Assembly: GCF_005222755.1 (NCBI RefSeq)
Contig: NZ_STGD01000007.1
Location: forward strand, 186,001 to 250,000
From: Roseomonas sp. HF4
GTDB lineage: Bacteria; Pseudomonadota; Alphaproteobacteria; Acetobacterales; Acetobacteraceae
DNA: 64,000 bases
Reading direction: 5' to 3'
Shown here: positions 50,829 through 60,089 of the stretch, in pieces
Layout: every line of letters begins with the position of its first letter
Numbering within the stretch: position 1 is the first letter of the stretch
Position numbers and translations under genes: made by a program
The notes under the pieces: generated by a model
The model's input: only the letters and a program-made list of their open reading frames with translations
Databases searched by the model: none
What the model was told of the DNA's origin: nothing

Positions 50829-51091
50829 CGTGGTTTCCAAACCCCCTGGATCCGCAGGCGCTTCCACGGCTCGTTCTGCGAGGTAACGAAATTGCGATGG
50901 CTTCGGTTGCCCAGGAACCGGTCTCCCGTTCCCCGCCGGGCCCCGCGCCCATGGCCGCGACCCTTGCCTCGTGCCACGCAACCCGGGGCACCCGCAGCGG
51001 TTCACCTTGTGGTGCCGATCCCGCGGCCCGCGAACCATGGATTCTGCGCGTGCCAGGCGATGCTGCCCCCACTCCCGGAAGCGAGGATCGC

Positions 51092-52573
51092 ATGATCGCG
51101 CCGAAGCCGCGCATGGCCGCCCCCGCGGCGCGCAAGGTCGCGCTCGGCGTGATGGTGCTGTCCGGCGCGAATGCCTTCCGGCTGGTCATCCAGTTCCTGC
51201 TGTTTCCCGTGCTCGCAAGGCTGCTGAGCCCAGCCGAATTCGGCCTCGTCGCGCTCGCCATGCCTGTGGTCTTCGTGGTGATGACGATGGGCGAGGGCGG
51301 GATGGTCCCGGCCGTGGTGCGCGCGCCCGACCCGCTCGGCCAGGTGGAAGCGACCATGTTCTGGGTGGCACTGGCCAATGGCACCGTGCTCGCCCTCCTC
51401 CTCATGGCGGCGGCGCCCTGGATCGCTGCCGCGCTCTCGCATGAGGAGATCGCCCCGATCCTGCGCTGGCTGGCACCAACGCTGGTCCTCGGCGCGCTGT
51501 GCAGCGTGCCCTCGGCGCGCGTCCAGAAGGGCGGGGCGACCTGGATTTTCGCGGTCGGCGAAGTGGCCGCGACCGTCGCCGGTGCGGCGGCGGCGCTCCA
51601 TGGGGCGCTCGATGGATGGGGCGCCTGGAGCCTGGTGGCTCAGCAACTGGTGCTCTGGACCGTCAAGGCGGTTGTGCTGCTCTCCCTCGCCGGCGCACGC
51701 GCGCGGGCCCGGCCCGGCCGAAGGGCTTTCGGCTACCTGGTTCGCCATGGTGCGCCGATGCTGGGCACGAACCTGCTCGCGCTGGTGTCGCGATCCGCCG
51801 ATTGCGTGATCGTCGGCCGGTTGCTGGGTGTCGAGCCCCTGGGCCTCTACGCCCTGGCCGTTCAGATCGTCCGCATCCCCGAGGCAGTGCTGGTGGGGCC
51901 GGTCTTCGTGTCGCTGCTGCCAGCGATCGTCCGGCTCGATGCCGACAGGCCCGCGGCGGCGCGTCTCTTCGCGACGGCGCTGCGGATGATGCTGACGTTC
52001 GCGGCTCCGATGATGCTGGGCCTCGCCGTGGTCGCAGATCTCGCCGTTGCGATCCTGTTGGGTCCACGCTGGGCCGGGACCACTTCGGTATTGATGCTGC
52101 TGGCACCGGCGGCGATGGCGCAGGCGGTCGGCTGGCTGTCGATGGCGGTGCTGCTCGGCCGGGGGCGGTCTGGCCTGCAGTTCCGCGTCGCGCTGCTCGG
52201 CACCGCCCTGACGCTTGCAGGCCTCCTTGCCGGCGCCGCCCATGGCCTGGCCGGCGTCGCCGCCGGCATCGCGGTCGCGACCTTCGCGGGGGGCGGCGCC
52301 TATCTGGTCGCCGCGATGCGGGAACTGCGCCTGTCGCCGGGCGCGCTGGCCGCTGCCACCTGGCCACCACTGGTCGCGGCGATGGTGATGGCCGGCGGCG
52401 TTATTGTGCTGCGGCGCCTGCTGCCGCCGAGCCTCGACGCGCTTCCGGCGATAGCGGTCACGATCCCAGGCGGCGTCCTGCTGTATCTCGGCGCGCTGGT
52501 CGTGCTGGCGCCGGCAACGCTCGCCGCCGATCTCCGGCGCTTCCGGCGGCGCGCCAGCCCGCAGGGGGGCTGA
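51092..52573 (+). CDS. Second oligosaccharide flippase (Wzx/MOP family)
   Basis: 493 residues with about 14 transmembrane helices. Helix 1 and its loop read NAFRLVIQFLLFPVLARLLSPAEFGLVALAMPVVFVVMTMGEGG; the mid-repeat reads GAPMLGTNLLALVSRSADCVIVGRLLGVEPLGLYALAVQIVRIPEAVL. This matches the WzxC-like subgroup, different from the flippase at 33851. AGCGAGGA precedes the ATG. Two flippases suggest either two repeat units or different intermediates. Its end is convergent with the Wzc-like gene, seven bases away. Confidence 0.9.
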   Translation: MIAPKPRMAAPAARKVALGVMVLSGANAFRLVIQFLLFPVLARLLSPAEFGLVALAMPVVFVVMTMGEGGMVPAVVRAPDPLGQVEATMFWVALANGTVLALLLMAAAPWIAAALSHEEIAPILRWLAPTLVLGALCSVPSARVQKGGATWIFAVGEVAATVAGAAAALHGALDGWGAWSLVAQQLVLWTVKAVVLLSLAGARARARPGRRAFGYLVRHGAPMLGTNLLALVSRSADCVIVGRLLGVEPLGLYALAVQIVRIPEAVLVGPVFVSLLPAIVRLDADRPAAARLFATALRMMLTFAAPMMLGLAVVADLAVAILLGPRWAGTTSVLMLLAPAAMAQAVGWLSMAVLLGRGRSGLQFRVALLGTALTLAGLLAGAAHGLAGVAAGIAVATFAGGGAYLVAAMRELRLSPGALAAATWPPLVAAMVMAGGVIVLRRLLPPSLDALPAIAVTIPGGVLLYLGALVVLAPATLAADLRRFRRRASPQGG

Positions 52574-52587
52574 GGCAAGGTCAGCCC
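52567..52587. terminator. Small hairpin spanning two convergent stops
   Basis: GGGCTGA and TCAGCCC pair across the stop codons of the flippase and Wzc-like genes. The seven-base stem is short, and this may simply reflect the two inverted TGA stops. Confidence 0.3.
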
Positions 52588-54872
52588 GCCGCCGCGGGGA
52601 CCGGCAGGCCCACCTGCAGCGGCCCCGCCGCCTCGTCGGGATACAGCCGCATGCGCGCCGGGTCACAACGGTTCAGCACCGCACCGAGGAACAACGCGTC
52701 GGCCGCCGCAGTGCGCGACAGCGCCTCGGACAGGATGGGCTGCGACGTGCTGCCCCAGCGCGTGACCAACACGAACCCGTCGACGATGTCGCTGAGCCGG
52801 ACCGCCGTGTTCCCTGCCAGCAGCGGGGGCAGGTCCAGCACGACGATGTCGTGGCCCTCCCGCAGCCGCGCGAGGACTGCGCGTGCCGAGGCGGTGCTCG
52901 GCGGCGGCCGCCCGTGGCCACACACATGCGACTGCCCGATGAAGCGCAGCCCCGTGTCCGAATCCAGCCACGATGCCTCGGTCAGGCTGGCCTCGCCGAA
53001 GGCGAGGTCCTGCAGCCCGATCCGCTGGTGGGGCCCCAGCATCTTGGTCAGCCAGGGAGCGGCGGCGTTCCAGTCGACCAGGACACTGCGCTGGCCATCA
53101 GCCGCAAGAGCGAAGGCGAGGTTGGCGGCGAAGGTGCTCGTCCCCTCATCCCCGACCGCCGCGACACAGCCGATCACCCGAACGTCGCGCCCACGCGCCG
53201 ATTGCCGCGCCGCGGCGACGCGCACACCATGCACCGCCTCGGCGATGCCCGAGTCGGGATCGCGCAGCGCCCGCAGGAAGGCCGCCGGCACCAGCCGCTG
53301 TCCGCGCGCCGCCCTGGCGCGCCGCGCCTGACGCCACCGCCAGCCCTTCGCGAAGCCCAGCGCACCCTGCCGGGGCACCGCGCCCAGGCATTGGAGGCCC
53401 GTCGCCCGCCGCAGCTGCGCGACCGTACGCACCGTCCCGTCCAGGGCCTCCCGCGCGACGGCTGTCGTCATGCCGAGCGCCAGTCCGAGCGCAAGGGCAA
53501 CCGCGAGGACGATTGCCGCGCGCGGATGGCTCGGATCGATCGGGGCGAGCGCCACGGCGGCCACGCGGGCGTCCGAGATGGGATAGGACTGGTCCTGCAT
53601 CGCCTGGGTGAAGCGCTGCAGGAAGGTCTCGTAGATCTGCCGATAGGCGTCGGCCGAGCTTTGCAGGGAACGCAGTTCGCTGCGCTCGATGTTGGTCTGG
53701 GCGGCAATCGCGATCTGCTCGGCCAGCCTGTCCTGGATCGCCCGGAGATTGGCTTGCGCCACCTCGTAGTCGCCGCGGTAGGTCTCGGTCAGGCGGGCCA
53801 GCTCGTTCTGGATACTGCGCTGCAGCTCCGCGACCGCGTTGCGCTGGAGGACGACCGCCCCGTGGTTCGGACCCTGCCGCGCCGTCAACTCCACCAGGCG
53901 ACGCGACCCGTCCAGGAATTGCTGCCGGAGCCCGGCCATGACGGGGTTCTGCCCGAGGTCGGAGACGACGCCCTCCGTCACGCCGTTGACGGTGTTCGCC
54001 TGCGCGCGCTGGAAGCGCGCCTCCGCCTCGGCCAGGCGGGCGCGGGCGGCGGCGACCTGGACGTTCAGCTCGCCGACCTGCTGCTCGTTCAGTAATCCGA
54101 TCCCGGCGCCGGTCCCGACATCGACGATGTTGTTCCGCGCCTTGTATTCCTGCACCGCCCGGTCGGCCGCCACGGCCTGGCCGCGCAGCTCGACGATGCG
54201 GGTCTCGAGCCACCCGCCGGCGCGGCGCGTCGTCTCCGAGATGGCAACAAGCTGCTGTGCCATGTAGGCCTCGGTCACGGCATTCGCGAGCCGTGCCGAC
54301 AGCGCGCGATCCGCCGTGCGCACGCGGACCTCGACCACGGAGGTGGTGCCGATGCGCCAGACCTCGAGCATGCGAGCCAGCGCGGTGCCCGCCAAGGCCT
54401 GGCCGCGGAGAGTCGGATCGATCGCGGCATCGCCAGCGCCCGTCAGCCAGCGCTTCGCCGCCGTGACCATCGCGCGGATGGCTCCGGGCGGCGTCGGCCT
54501 GAAGGACGGATCGCTGTCCAGCTGCAGTCGTTCCACCACGCCGCGCAACGTCGCCGGGGAGCGGATCAGTTCCACCTGGCTCTCCACATAGGCGCTCTCC
54601 GACTGCCAGTCCCCGCTCGACTGCTGGCCGCCGACCGGATGGGCGCGGCGCGTGTCGATGGTGAGGGTCGCCACGGCCGTGTACTGCGGCGTCGTGGTCG
54701 CCAGGTAGCCCGCGCCAAGCACAACCCCAACTGCGGCACAGCCCGCAATGAGCACCAGGCGTCGGCGGAGGAACGCCACGCCCGCGGGCAGCCAGGCGAA
54801 CGGGGCGGCGTCCTGACGCGGTGGCACCGAAGGGTTCGGCGCCTGCGGGGCCGCGAAGGGGAAGTTCAGCAT
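52581..54872 (-). CDS. Polysaccharide co-polymerase (Wzc/GumC/ExoP-like) with degenerate kinase P-loop
   Basis: 763 residues. Transmembrane helix 1 (LVLIAGCAAVGVVLGAGYLATT) opens a Wzz domain. A long periplasmic coiled coil follows (about 200-430: LAEAEARFQRAQANT, LRSLQSSADAYRQIYETFLQRF). Helix 2 is AAIVLAVALALGLALGMTTAV. A cytoplasmic BY-kinase-like domain occupies about 560-740. Its Walker A reads AAVGDEGTSTFAANLA, where the usual GEGKST lysine is Thr. Walker A' is VLVDWNAAAPWLT and Walker B is IVVLDLPPLL. No Tyr cluster at the C-terminus. It should set chain length and link to the Wza-like protein, but kinase activity is doubtful. Confidence 0.92.
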   Translation of the reverse strand: MLNFPFAAPQAPNPSVPPRQDAAPFAWLPAGVAFLRRRLVLIAGCAAVGVVLGAGYLATTTPQYTAVATLTIDTRRAHPVGGQQSSGDWQSESAYVESQVELIRSPATLRGVVERLQLDSDPSFRPTPPGAIRAMVTAAKRWLTGAGDAAIDPTLRGQALAGTALARMLEVWRIGTTSVVEVRVRTADRALSARLANAVTEAYMAQQLVAISETTRRAGGWLETRIVELRGQAVAADRAVQEYKARNNIVDVGTGAGIGLLNEQQVGELNVQVAAARARLAEAEARFQRAQANTVNGVTEGVVSDLGQNPVMAGLRQQFLDGSRRLVELTARQGPNHGAVVLQRNAVAELQRSIQNELARLTETYRGDYEVAQANLRAIQDRLAEQIAIAAQTNIERSELRSLQSSADAYRQIYETFLQRFTQAMQDQSYPISDARVAAVALAPIDPSHPRAAIVLAVALALGLALGMTTAVAREALDGTVRTVAQLRRATGLQCLGAVPRQGALGFAKGWRWRQARRARAARGQRLVPAAFLRALRDPDSGIAEAVHGVRVAAARQSARGRDVRVIGCVAAVGDEGTSTFAANLAFALAADGQRSVLVDWNAAAPWLTKMLGPHQRIGLQDLAFGEASLTEASWLDSDTGLRFIGQSHVCGHGRPPPSTASARAVLARLREGHDIVVLDLPPLLAGNTAVRLSDIVDGFVLVTRWGSTSQPILSEALSRTAAADALFLGAVLNRCDPARMRLYPDEAAGPLQVGLPVPAAAG

Positions 54873-54935
54873 CGGGCGGTTACTCCTTCGCTCCGTGTCA
54901 CGGGCCGTGCGCGGCCGCCATGATCAGGAATGGAT

Positions 54936-56081
54936 TCAACGTGCGTCGTGCGTCGGGGATGCATCGGCGTGCCAGGGGAGGGCCGCTGCGGCGTAGGGCG
55001 GCGATGGGGCGGGGAGGCTGCGTGCCATCGGGCCGGGGCGCGGCTGCACGTAGCTCGTGATGAACCCGAGCGCCCAGGAGAGGTGCATCGTCATCAGCGC
55101 CAGTCCGGCGGCCATCAGCCGTGCGTCGCCGCGCCGGATCGTCTGCAGCATGCCCCACGCGATGCAGGATGCCGGGTAGACGAGCGCGAGCGCAGCCAGC
55201 GCCGGTGCAACGGGCGCCGCCGCGATCCCGGCGGCGCAGCCGCCAAGCGCCAGGACCGGGATCATCTGCCGCGGCCGCGGCCGCAGGTGGTGCTTGCGCA
55301 GCGTTCGCGCCCGGCCGGTGCCATGGCGGAAGTACTGTCGCGCCAAGCCGTCGAGACTCTCGCGCGGGTAGTAGACGACAGGCGCTTCGGCGCACATCCA
55401 GATGCGCCCGCCAGCGGCGACGGCGCGCAGGTCGAGTTCGGCGTCCTCGTTGTGGGTGAAGCTTTCGTCGTAGCCGCCGATGGACCGGAAGAATGCACGG
55501 TCGAAGGCGGCGTGATGGCCATGTTCGACGAAGCCCGAAGCGCCGCCCATGCGGTGCGCGGCCCCGCCGTTGCCAAGGCGGCTGCCCTGCGCCGCCGCGA
55601 TCGCGTGCTGCAAGCCGGCGCCCACCCGGGCCTCGGTTCGCATCGGCACCACCACCGATGTCGCGCCGGTCCGCAGCAGCGCAGTCACGCACAACCGCAC
55701 GAAGCCCGGCGGATACACCGCATGCGCATCGGCGCGCAGCAGCACGGTCGCACGCGGTGAGGCCAGCTGCGCCGCAAGGTTCATTGCCGCCGACTGGATG
55801 CGCCGCGGATTGCCGAGTGGAACGACGGAGGCGTGCCCGGCACGGAAGGCCCCGACCCGCTCCGCCGTCCGGTCCGTGCTGCCGCCGTCGAGCACCAGGA
55901 TCTCGTAGGCGCCCTCGGGCCATTGTCCGACGAGGGAGGCGAGGCACTCCTCGATGTAGCGTTCCTCGTTCAAGGCGGGGATGACAATCGAGACGAAGGG
56001 ATGCCCGACCCGTAAAGTGCCAGGCGCATGGGGAGTCCGGTCGTCCGACCGGGCGGCCGTGACGCGATTCATGGTGTCCAT
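54936..56081 (-). CDS. Glycosyltransferase family 2 (ExoA-like)
   Basis: 381 residues. The GT-A domain (about 28-260) has VSIVIPALNEERYIEECLASLVGQ, EILVLDGGSTDRTAERV, the acidic LLRADAHAVYP loop and a late NEDAELDLRAVAAG (catalytic ED). Two or three C-terminal membrane helices follow (LALGGCAAGIAAAPVAPALAALAL). This is the layout of ExoA, the beta-1,3-glucosyltransferase of succinoglycan synthesis. GGGAG precedes the ATG. It lies 40 bases after the GT2-GT4 fusion gene, in the same direction. Confidence 0.92.
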   Translation of the reverse strand: MDTMNRVTAARSDDRTPHAPGTLRVGHPFVSIVIPALNEERYIEECLASLVGQWPEGAYEILVLDGGSTDRTAERVGAFRAGHASVVPLGNPRRIQSAAMNLAAQLASPRATVLLRADAHAVYPPGFVRLCVTALLRTGATSVVVPMRTEARVGAGLQHAIAAAQGSRLGNGGAAHRMGGASGFVEHGHHAAFDRAFFRSIGGYDESFTHNEDAELDLRAVAAGGRIWMCAEAPVVYYPRESLDGLARQYFRHGTGRARTLRKHHLRPRPRQMIPVLALGGCAAGIAAAPVAPALAALALVYPASCIAWGMLQTIRRGDARLMAAGLALMTMHLSWALGFITSYVQPRPGPMARSLPAPSPPYAAAALPWHADASPTHDAR

Positions 56082-56121
56082 GGCTCAGCTCCCGGGATCT
56101 TGGAAGGCGCGTCGCGGTGGG

Positions 56122-58383
56122 TCATGCGGCGCATGGCATCGCTTCCGCCGCCACGGCATGCAGCGCGCGCAGGCGATCGATGACGGCGGCGTAGGCCGCC
56201 TTGGTGGAGAAGCTCTCGCGTGCCACCACCAGCGCCGCCGCGGCGCGCGTGGCGCGGAGTTCCGGCGACGCCAGGAGGCGCAATACCTCGGCCGCGAAGG
56301 CTTCGGGCGTATCGGCCAGGGCGACCGCGCCGCGCAGCAGGCCATCCACGCCCTGCGCCGTCACGGTCGTGGCGACCACCGCCTTGCCCTGGCCCAGTGC
56401 CTCGATGAGCTTGATCTTGAGGCCCGAGCCTACGCGCAGCGGCGAGACGACGACGTCGGCGCACCGATAGACGGCCGCGAGATCCGGGACGCGCCCAAGC
56501 GGCGTTGCGCCCGCCGGCCAGTCCCCCGCCGCAAGGGCCGCGCAGACCGTGCCGGCGATCACGATCCGCGCATCGGGCCGGGCGGCACGGATCTTCGGCC
56601 AGATCTCCGCGAGGAACCAGCGCAGCCCGTCCACATTGGGCGCCGTACCGCTGCCGACGAAAAGTAGCCCGTCCCCTTCGCCCCGCTGCGGCGCGGCGAC
56701 CGGCTCGACCCCCATCGGCGCGACAACGACCGACCGGCCGGGCGGGAGCATGCGTCGTGCTGCGGCCGCCTCGTCATGCTGGATCGCGATCACGAACTCC
56801 GCGCCGGCCAGGAGTTCTGCTTCGGCGGGGGCGGCAAGTGAGGCGACGCTGTCAGGCGTGCCGAGCGCCGCAAAGGCGGAAGGCCGGCTCGAGAAGAGAT
56901 CGTGCATGACGACCGCGGAGGCCGCCCCGGGCCTCAGCGCATACGGAATACCAGGGGTGAGGAACGCGTAGTCCGCAAGGACAACGTCCGCCTCGCCGCG
57001 TGCCTCGGCTGCGATGAAGAGGAAGTCCGACGCCGTCCAGGGCGCCGCAATCGCATAGGGTGCCGGCCGCGCGAGCGACGACAGCAGTGTGATGCCGGCC
57101 CTGCGCGCCAACCTATCTGCGATGCCAAGCATGGCGCGCAGAGCGATGCGCGGATCGCGCGCGATGAGCACGCCGCCGATGCGGAAGGTCCCGCGCATGG
57201 CCACGCGGTCGAAGATCTCGCGATCGCCGGCGATCCGCAGGACCGGGACGCGCCCCAGTGCGGCGGGCGAGGGGCAGACAAGGTGCAGCGCGAAGCCCGC
57301 TTCGCGCAGGGCGCTGCACAGACCTAGCAGGTAGGCGGAACTGCCGTTGGCACCGGCGGTCAGGCGCTGGCGCGACAGCACGCAGACGACGGGGCGGCGA
57401 CCGGCCTCCAACTCCAGGCGCGCGGCCACGGGTCGTGGCCGGCGCAGGCGTGCGATGATGCGTGCCGGTGCCGCAAGGCGGGCAACGATGGCAATGGCTC
57501 GCGGCTGCTGCGCGAGCACGGCCAACGCCGCGAGCGGGCGGCGTGCCTTGAGGCTGGCGATCGCCAGCTCGGCCGCCCCCGCGATCCGGATGCTGGCGAG
57601 CCGCGCATCCAGCGCCGCGCGCAAAGGCGCAACCGCATCTGCGCCCGCCCAGCCACGAAACCTTTCGTCCGCCCCTGCCATGGCGTGCAGCGCGGCCGGT
57701 GACAGGCGGTGGGAGATGGACCCGCTGTGGCGGCGGTAGAAGTAGAGCAGTTCAGGAACCAGGCGGAACCGCGCGCCACGAACAAGCAACCGGAGGACGA
57801 GATCGAAATCCTCGGCGATGTGCAGGCCCTCGGCGTAGCGGATACGCCAGGCATTCAGCACTTCGCGCCGTATCAGCGGCTTCAGGTAACCGAGCGGTGC
57901 GGCGCGCGCGAATAGGCGGTTGGCCCGCAGGTACTGGCGCGCATCGATCCAGGACGGAGCGGCGGCAAGGCCGCCGCGCAACATGCGCCGCGGTCGGGTG
58001 CGGTGGTCGTCGTCGAACACCAGCAGGTCGTCGGCGACGATGTCCGCGTCGGCGGCTTCGGCCGCCGCGACGAGGCGCCGCAGGCGGTCCGGGTGGATGA
58101 TGTCGTCACTGTCCACCACGGCGATCCATCGGCCCTGTGCCATTGCCAGGGCGCGGTTGCGGGCGGCGGCGGGGCCGACGTTCGAAGGCAGGCGCAGGAT
58201 CAGCAGGCGGGTATCCGTGCGCGCGAACGCTTCGGCGATCGCGACGCTGCCGTCGCTCGAGGCATCGTCGACGAACAGCACCTCGATGCAGGCGAGGGAC
58301 TGCGCGAGGATTGAGCGGAGCGCGTCGACGAGATGCCGTTCGCCGTTGAAGTTCGCCACGATAACGCTGACGAGCGGGCTCAT
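56122..58383 (-). CDS. Two-domain glycosyltransferase (GT2 fused to GT4)
   Basis: 753 residues. N-terminal GT2 domain (about 1-230): VSVIVANFNGERHLVDALRSILAQS, EVLFVDDASSDGSVAIAEAF, AVVDSDDIIHPDRL with the metal-binding DSDD. A helical linker (about 235-330) leads to a C-terminal GT4 domain (about 335-750): PVVCVLSRQRLTAGANGSSAYLLGLCSAL, then LLFVGSGTAPNVDGLRWFLAEIWPKI, and the donor site SPLRVGSGLKIKLIEALGQGKAVVAT. It could add two successive sugars in one polypeptide. The ATG overlaps the stop of the XRE gene (ATGA). Confidence 0.92.
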   Translation of the reverse strand: MSPLVSVIVANFNGERHLVDALRSILAQSLACIEVLFVDDASSDGSVAIAEAFARTDTRLLILRLPSNVGPAAARNRALAMAQGRWIAVVDSDDIIHPDRLRRLVAAAEAADADIVADDLLVFDDDHRTRPRRMLRGGLAAAPSWIDARQYLRANRLFARAAPLGYLKPLIRREVLNAWRIRYAEGLHIAEDFDLVLRLLVRGARFRLVPELLYFYRRHSGSISHRLSPAALHAMAGADERFRGWAGADAVAPLRAALDARLASIRIAGAAELAIASLKARRPLAALAVLAQQPRAIAIVARLAAPARIIARLRRPRPVAARLELEAGRRPVVCVLSRQRLTAGANGSSAYLLGLCSALREAGFALHLVCPSPAALGRVPVLRIAGDREIFDRVAMRGTFRIGGVLIARDPRIALRAMLGIADRLARRAGITLLSSLARPAPYAIAAPWTASDFLFIAAEARGEADVVLADYAFLTPGIPYALRPGAASAVVMHDLFSSRPSAFAALGTPDSVASLAAPAEAELLAGAEFVIAIQHDEAAAARRMLPPGRSVVVAPMGVEPVAAPQRGEGDGLLFVGSGTAPNVDGLRWFLAEIWPKIRAARPDARIVIAGTVCAALAAGDWPAGATPLGRVPDLAAVYRCADVVVSPLRVGSGLKIKLIEALGQGKAVVATTVTAQGVDGLLRGAVALADTPEAFAAEVLRLLASPELRATRAAAALVVARESFSTKAAYAAVIDRLRALHAVAAEAMPCAA

Positions 58384-58883
58384 TCGCTGGCAGCCGGAAT
58401 GCTGCCGTTGACGCTCATCGGCATGATCGGTGCGTAGGCACCGACCGGGCCCTGCGCCAATTGCGCCGGCATCGCGACGGCCCGGATGAGGGCCATGATG
58501 GCCTCGCGATGCGCGGGATCCGAGATGCCGTTGAAGATGCGAACCAGTTCGGCTGCATCATCGCCGGTCCTGCGGACCGGGGGGCTGGCGAGCAACGCGT
58601 GCGGTTCGTTGAGCAGGATGCCGGCGCGAACGCCGAGCGCCCCAGCGATCGCCAGCAGCCGGCTGGCGGCGATGCGCGACGCACCCACCTCGTAGCGCTG
58701 AAGCTGGACGGAGCTGATGCCCACGGCCCCGCCGAGAGCCTTCAACGTCATGCCTGCCGTTCGGCGCAGTCGGCGGATCTGCACGCCGACCGCACGGTCC
58801 GACTCAGCCGGCGCGCGCTTGTTCGCGAACGGCGCGCGACGGTCCCGCGGCGCCAGTTCGGGGGGTGTCAGCGGGCCCGTCAC
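58380..58883 (-). CDS. XRE family transcriptional regulator embedded in the EPS operon
   Basis: 167 residues. The HTH domain (about 32-88) reads VGVQIRRLRRTAGMTLKALGGAVGISSVQLQRYEVGASRIAASRLLAIAGALG, a classical Cro/CI fold. A C-terminal region of about 75 residues (DDAAELVRIFNGISDPAHREAIMALIRAVA) is helical. It overlaps genes on both sides by four bases (exoY-like upstream, GT fusion downstream). That placement inside a biosynthetic operon suggests autoregulation of EPS synthesis, perhaps through the palindrome at 59655-59667. Confidence 0.93.
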   Translation of the reverse strand: MTGPLTPPELAPRDRRAPFANKRAPAESDRAVGVQIRRLRRTAGMTLKALGGAVGISSVQLQRYEVGASRIAASRLLAIAGALGVRAGILLNEPHALLASPPVRRTGDDAAELVRIFNGISDPAHREAIMALIRAVAMPAQLAQGPVGAYAPIMPMSVNGSIPAASE

Positions 58884-59602
58884 ATCGCACCACGGCGTGC
58901 GAGGACAGCCGGGATGGTACGCAGCAGGATCGTGAGGTCGAGAAGAAGCGACCAGTCGCTGACGTAGCGGATATCGAGGGCCACGCGCTGCCTGTAGCTG
59001 GTGTCGCTGCGTCCGCTGATCTGCCAGAGACCGGTTATGCCGGGCCTCGTCGCGAGGTATGCGCTCCCGCCAAGGACGCCGTAGTGCTGCTGCAGTTCCT
59101 CGGGCACCACGGGCCTTGGCCCGACGAGGCTCATCTCGCCGCGCAGCACGTTCACCAACTGCGGCAGTTCGTCGAGGCTGGTCGCCCGCAGAAGTCTCCC
59201 AATGCGCGTTATGCGCGGGTCATCAGCGAGTTTCCGCCGCGCGGACCATTCACGTGCGGCCTTGGCGTCTGTCGCGAGATGAGTCGCCAGCAGCCGGTCC
59301 GCGTCCGTCACCATGGTGCGGAGCTTCATGCAGCCAAACGGCCGGCCGCCGAGCCCCACACGGGTATGCCGATAGAAGGCTGGACCGCCATCCCGGCGCA
59401 CGAGGACGGTCAGGATCAGCAGAAGCGGGGACAGGATGAGCAGCAGCAGCGTTGTGCCGAGGATATCCGAGCCGCGCTTGAGAGCCCGCGCCAGGCGTCC
59501 GGCCGGACGCAAGGGCGCAATGGGATGCGGTATGGTCATCAGGGTGGCGATGCGCGGAGGAAGCGAGGACAGGGCTGTGCCCTGGATCGGTGACGCCGAC
59601 AT
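58880..59602 (-). CDS. Undecaprenyl-phosphate sugar phosphotransferase (ExoY-like)
   Basis: 240 residues. One membrane helix ([31 protein letters not shown], about 44-74) precedes the bacterial sugar transferase domain: [74 protein letters not shown], and [11 protein letters not shown]. It transfers the first sugar-1-phosphate to undecaprenyl phosphate. The short form with one helix fits ExoY rather than WbaP. The start MSASPIQG has GAGGGT before it. It is the first gene of the EPS operon downstream of an AT-rich region. Confidence 0.95.
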   Translation of the reverse strand: MSASPIQGTALSSLPPRIATLMTIPHPIAPLRPAGRLARALKRGSDILGTTLLLLILSPLLLILTVLVRRDGGPAFYRHTRVGLGGRPFGCMKLRTMVTDADRLLATHLATDAKAAREWSARRKLADDPRITRIGRLLRATSLDELPQLVNVLRGEMSLVGPRPVVPEELQQHYGVLGGSAYLATRPGITGLWQISGRSDTSYRQRVALDIRYVSDWSLLLDLTILLRTIPAVLARRGAM

Positions 59603-60089
59603 GCGGTGACCCTCGAGAAAGGAATACGAGCCATCACATTTCGTGAAGCGGCTTGCGTTCAGAACGCTCGAGGGGAACAAAGGGTTCTGCGTATTTTCAG
59701 AGATACTTTATTCGTGATCTGCCATTTGCGAAATTTCGGCAAGCCAAGTATCGGGACGTGAGAAATACAAAACGGCTTTATATTCAAGAAAAAAATATTT
59801 CATTGCGGTAATCTTTTGAAGGAAAATTCCGCAATATTTTCGAGAATTTTTGGAGTATGGGAAATGCAGTGAAAAATAACGTTGGCAGGCAGATCGCCAA
59901 TCCGAAGTATGTAAATCGAATGTCGCAGATTCGTGATGCTCATATTGCGAGAAGTTTTTGGCGACATACACTGGTGCCATCAGCCGTTTCGCCGCATCTC
60001 CGTCGGCTCGTCGGGGTCGGACCCGCGCAGGTTCCGCCATGCGCGGCAGGCCCCGCTGGTCCGTCGGATGCTTCGATGGCCGTGCGCGA
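59603..60089. promoter_or_regulatory. AT-rich promoter region of the ExoY-led EPS operon
   Basis: 487 bases without a gene; 59690-59960 is very AT-rich compared with the rest of the window, with an ATTGCGG/CCGCAAT inverted repeat (59802-59835). It should contain the promoter of the ExoY-led operon and the end of the flavoprotein transcript. Its composition resembles the island at 26754-27318, the other EPS-linked AT-rich region. Confidence 0.5.
59655..59667. promoter_or_regulatory. Perfect palindrome upstream of the ExoY-like gene
   Basis: GCGTTC-A-GAACGC, centred about 59 bases before the ExoY-like start. A related GGGGAACAAAGGGTTC dyad follows (about 59672-59687). Symmetric 12-14 base sites like this are typical XRE operators, and an XRE gene is the second gene of this operon. 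Confidence 0.45.
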
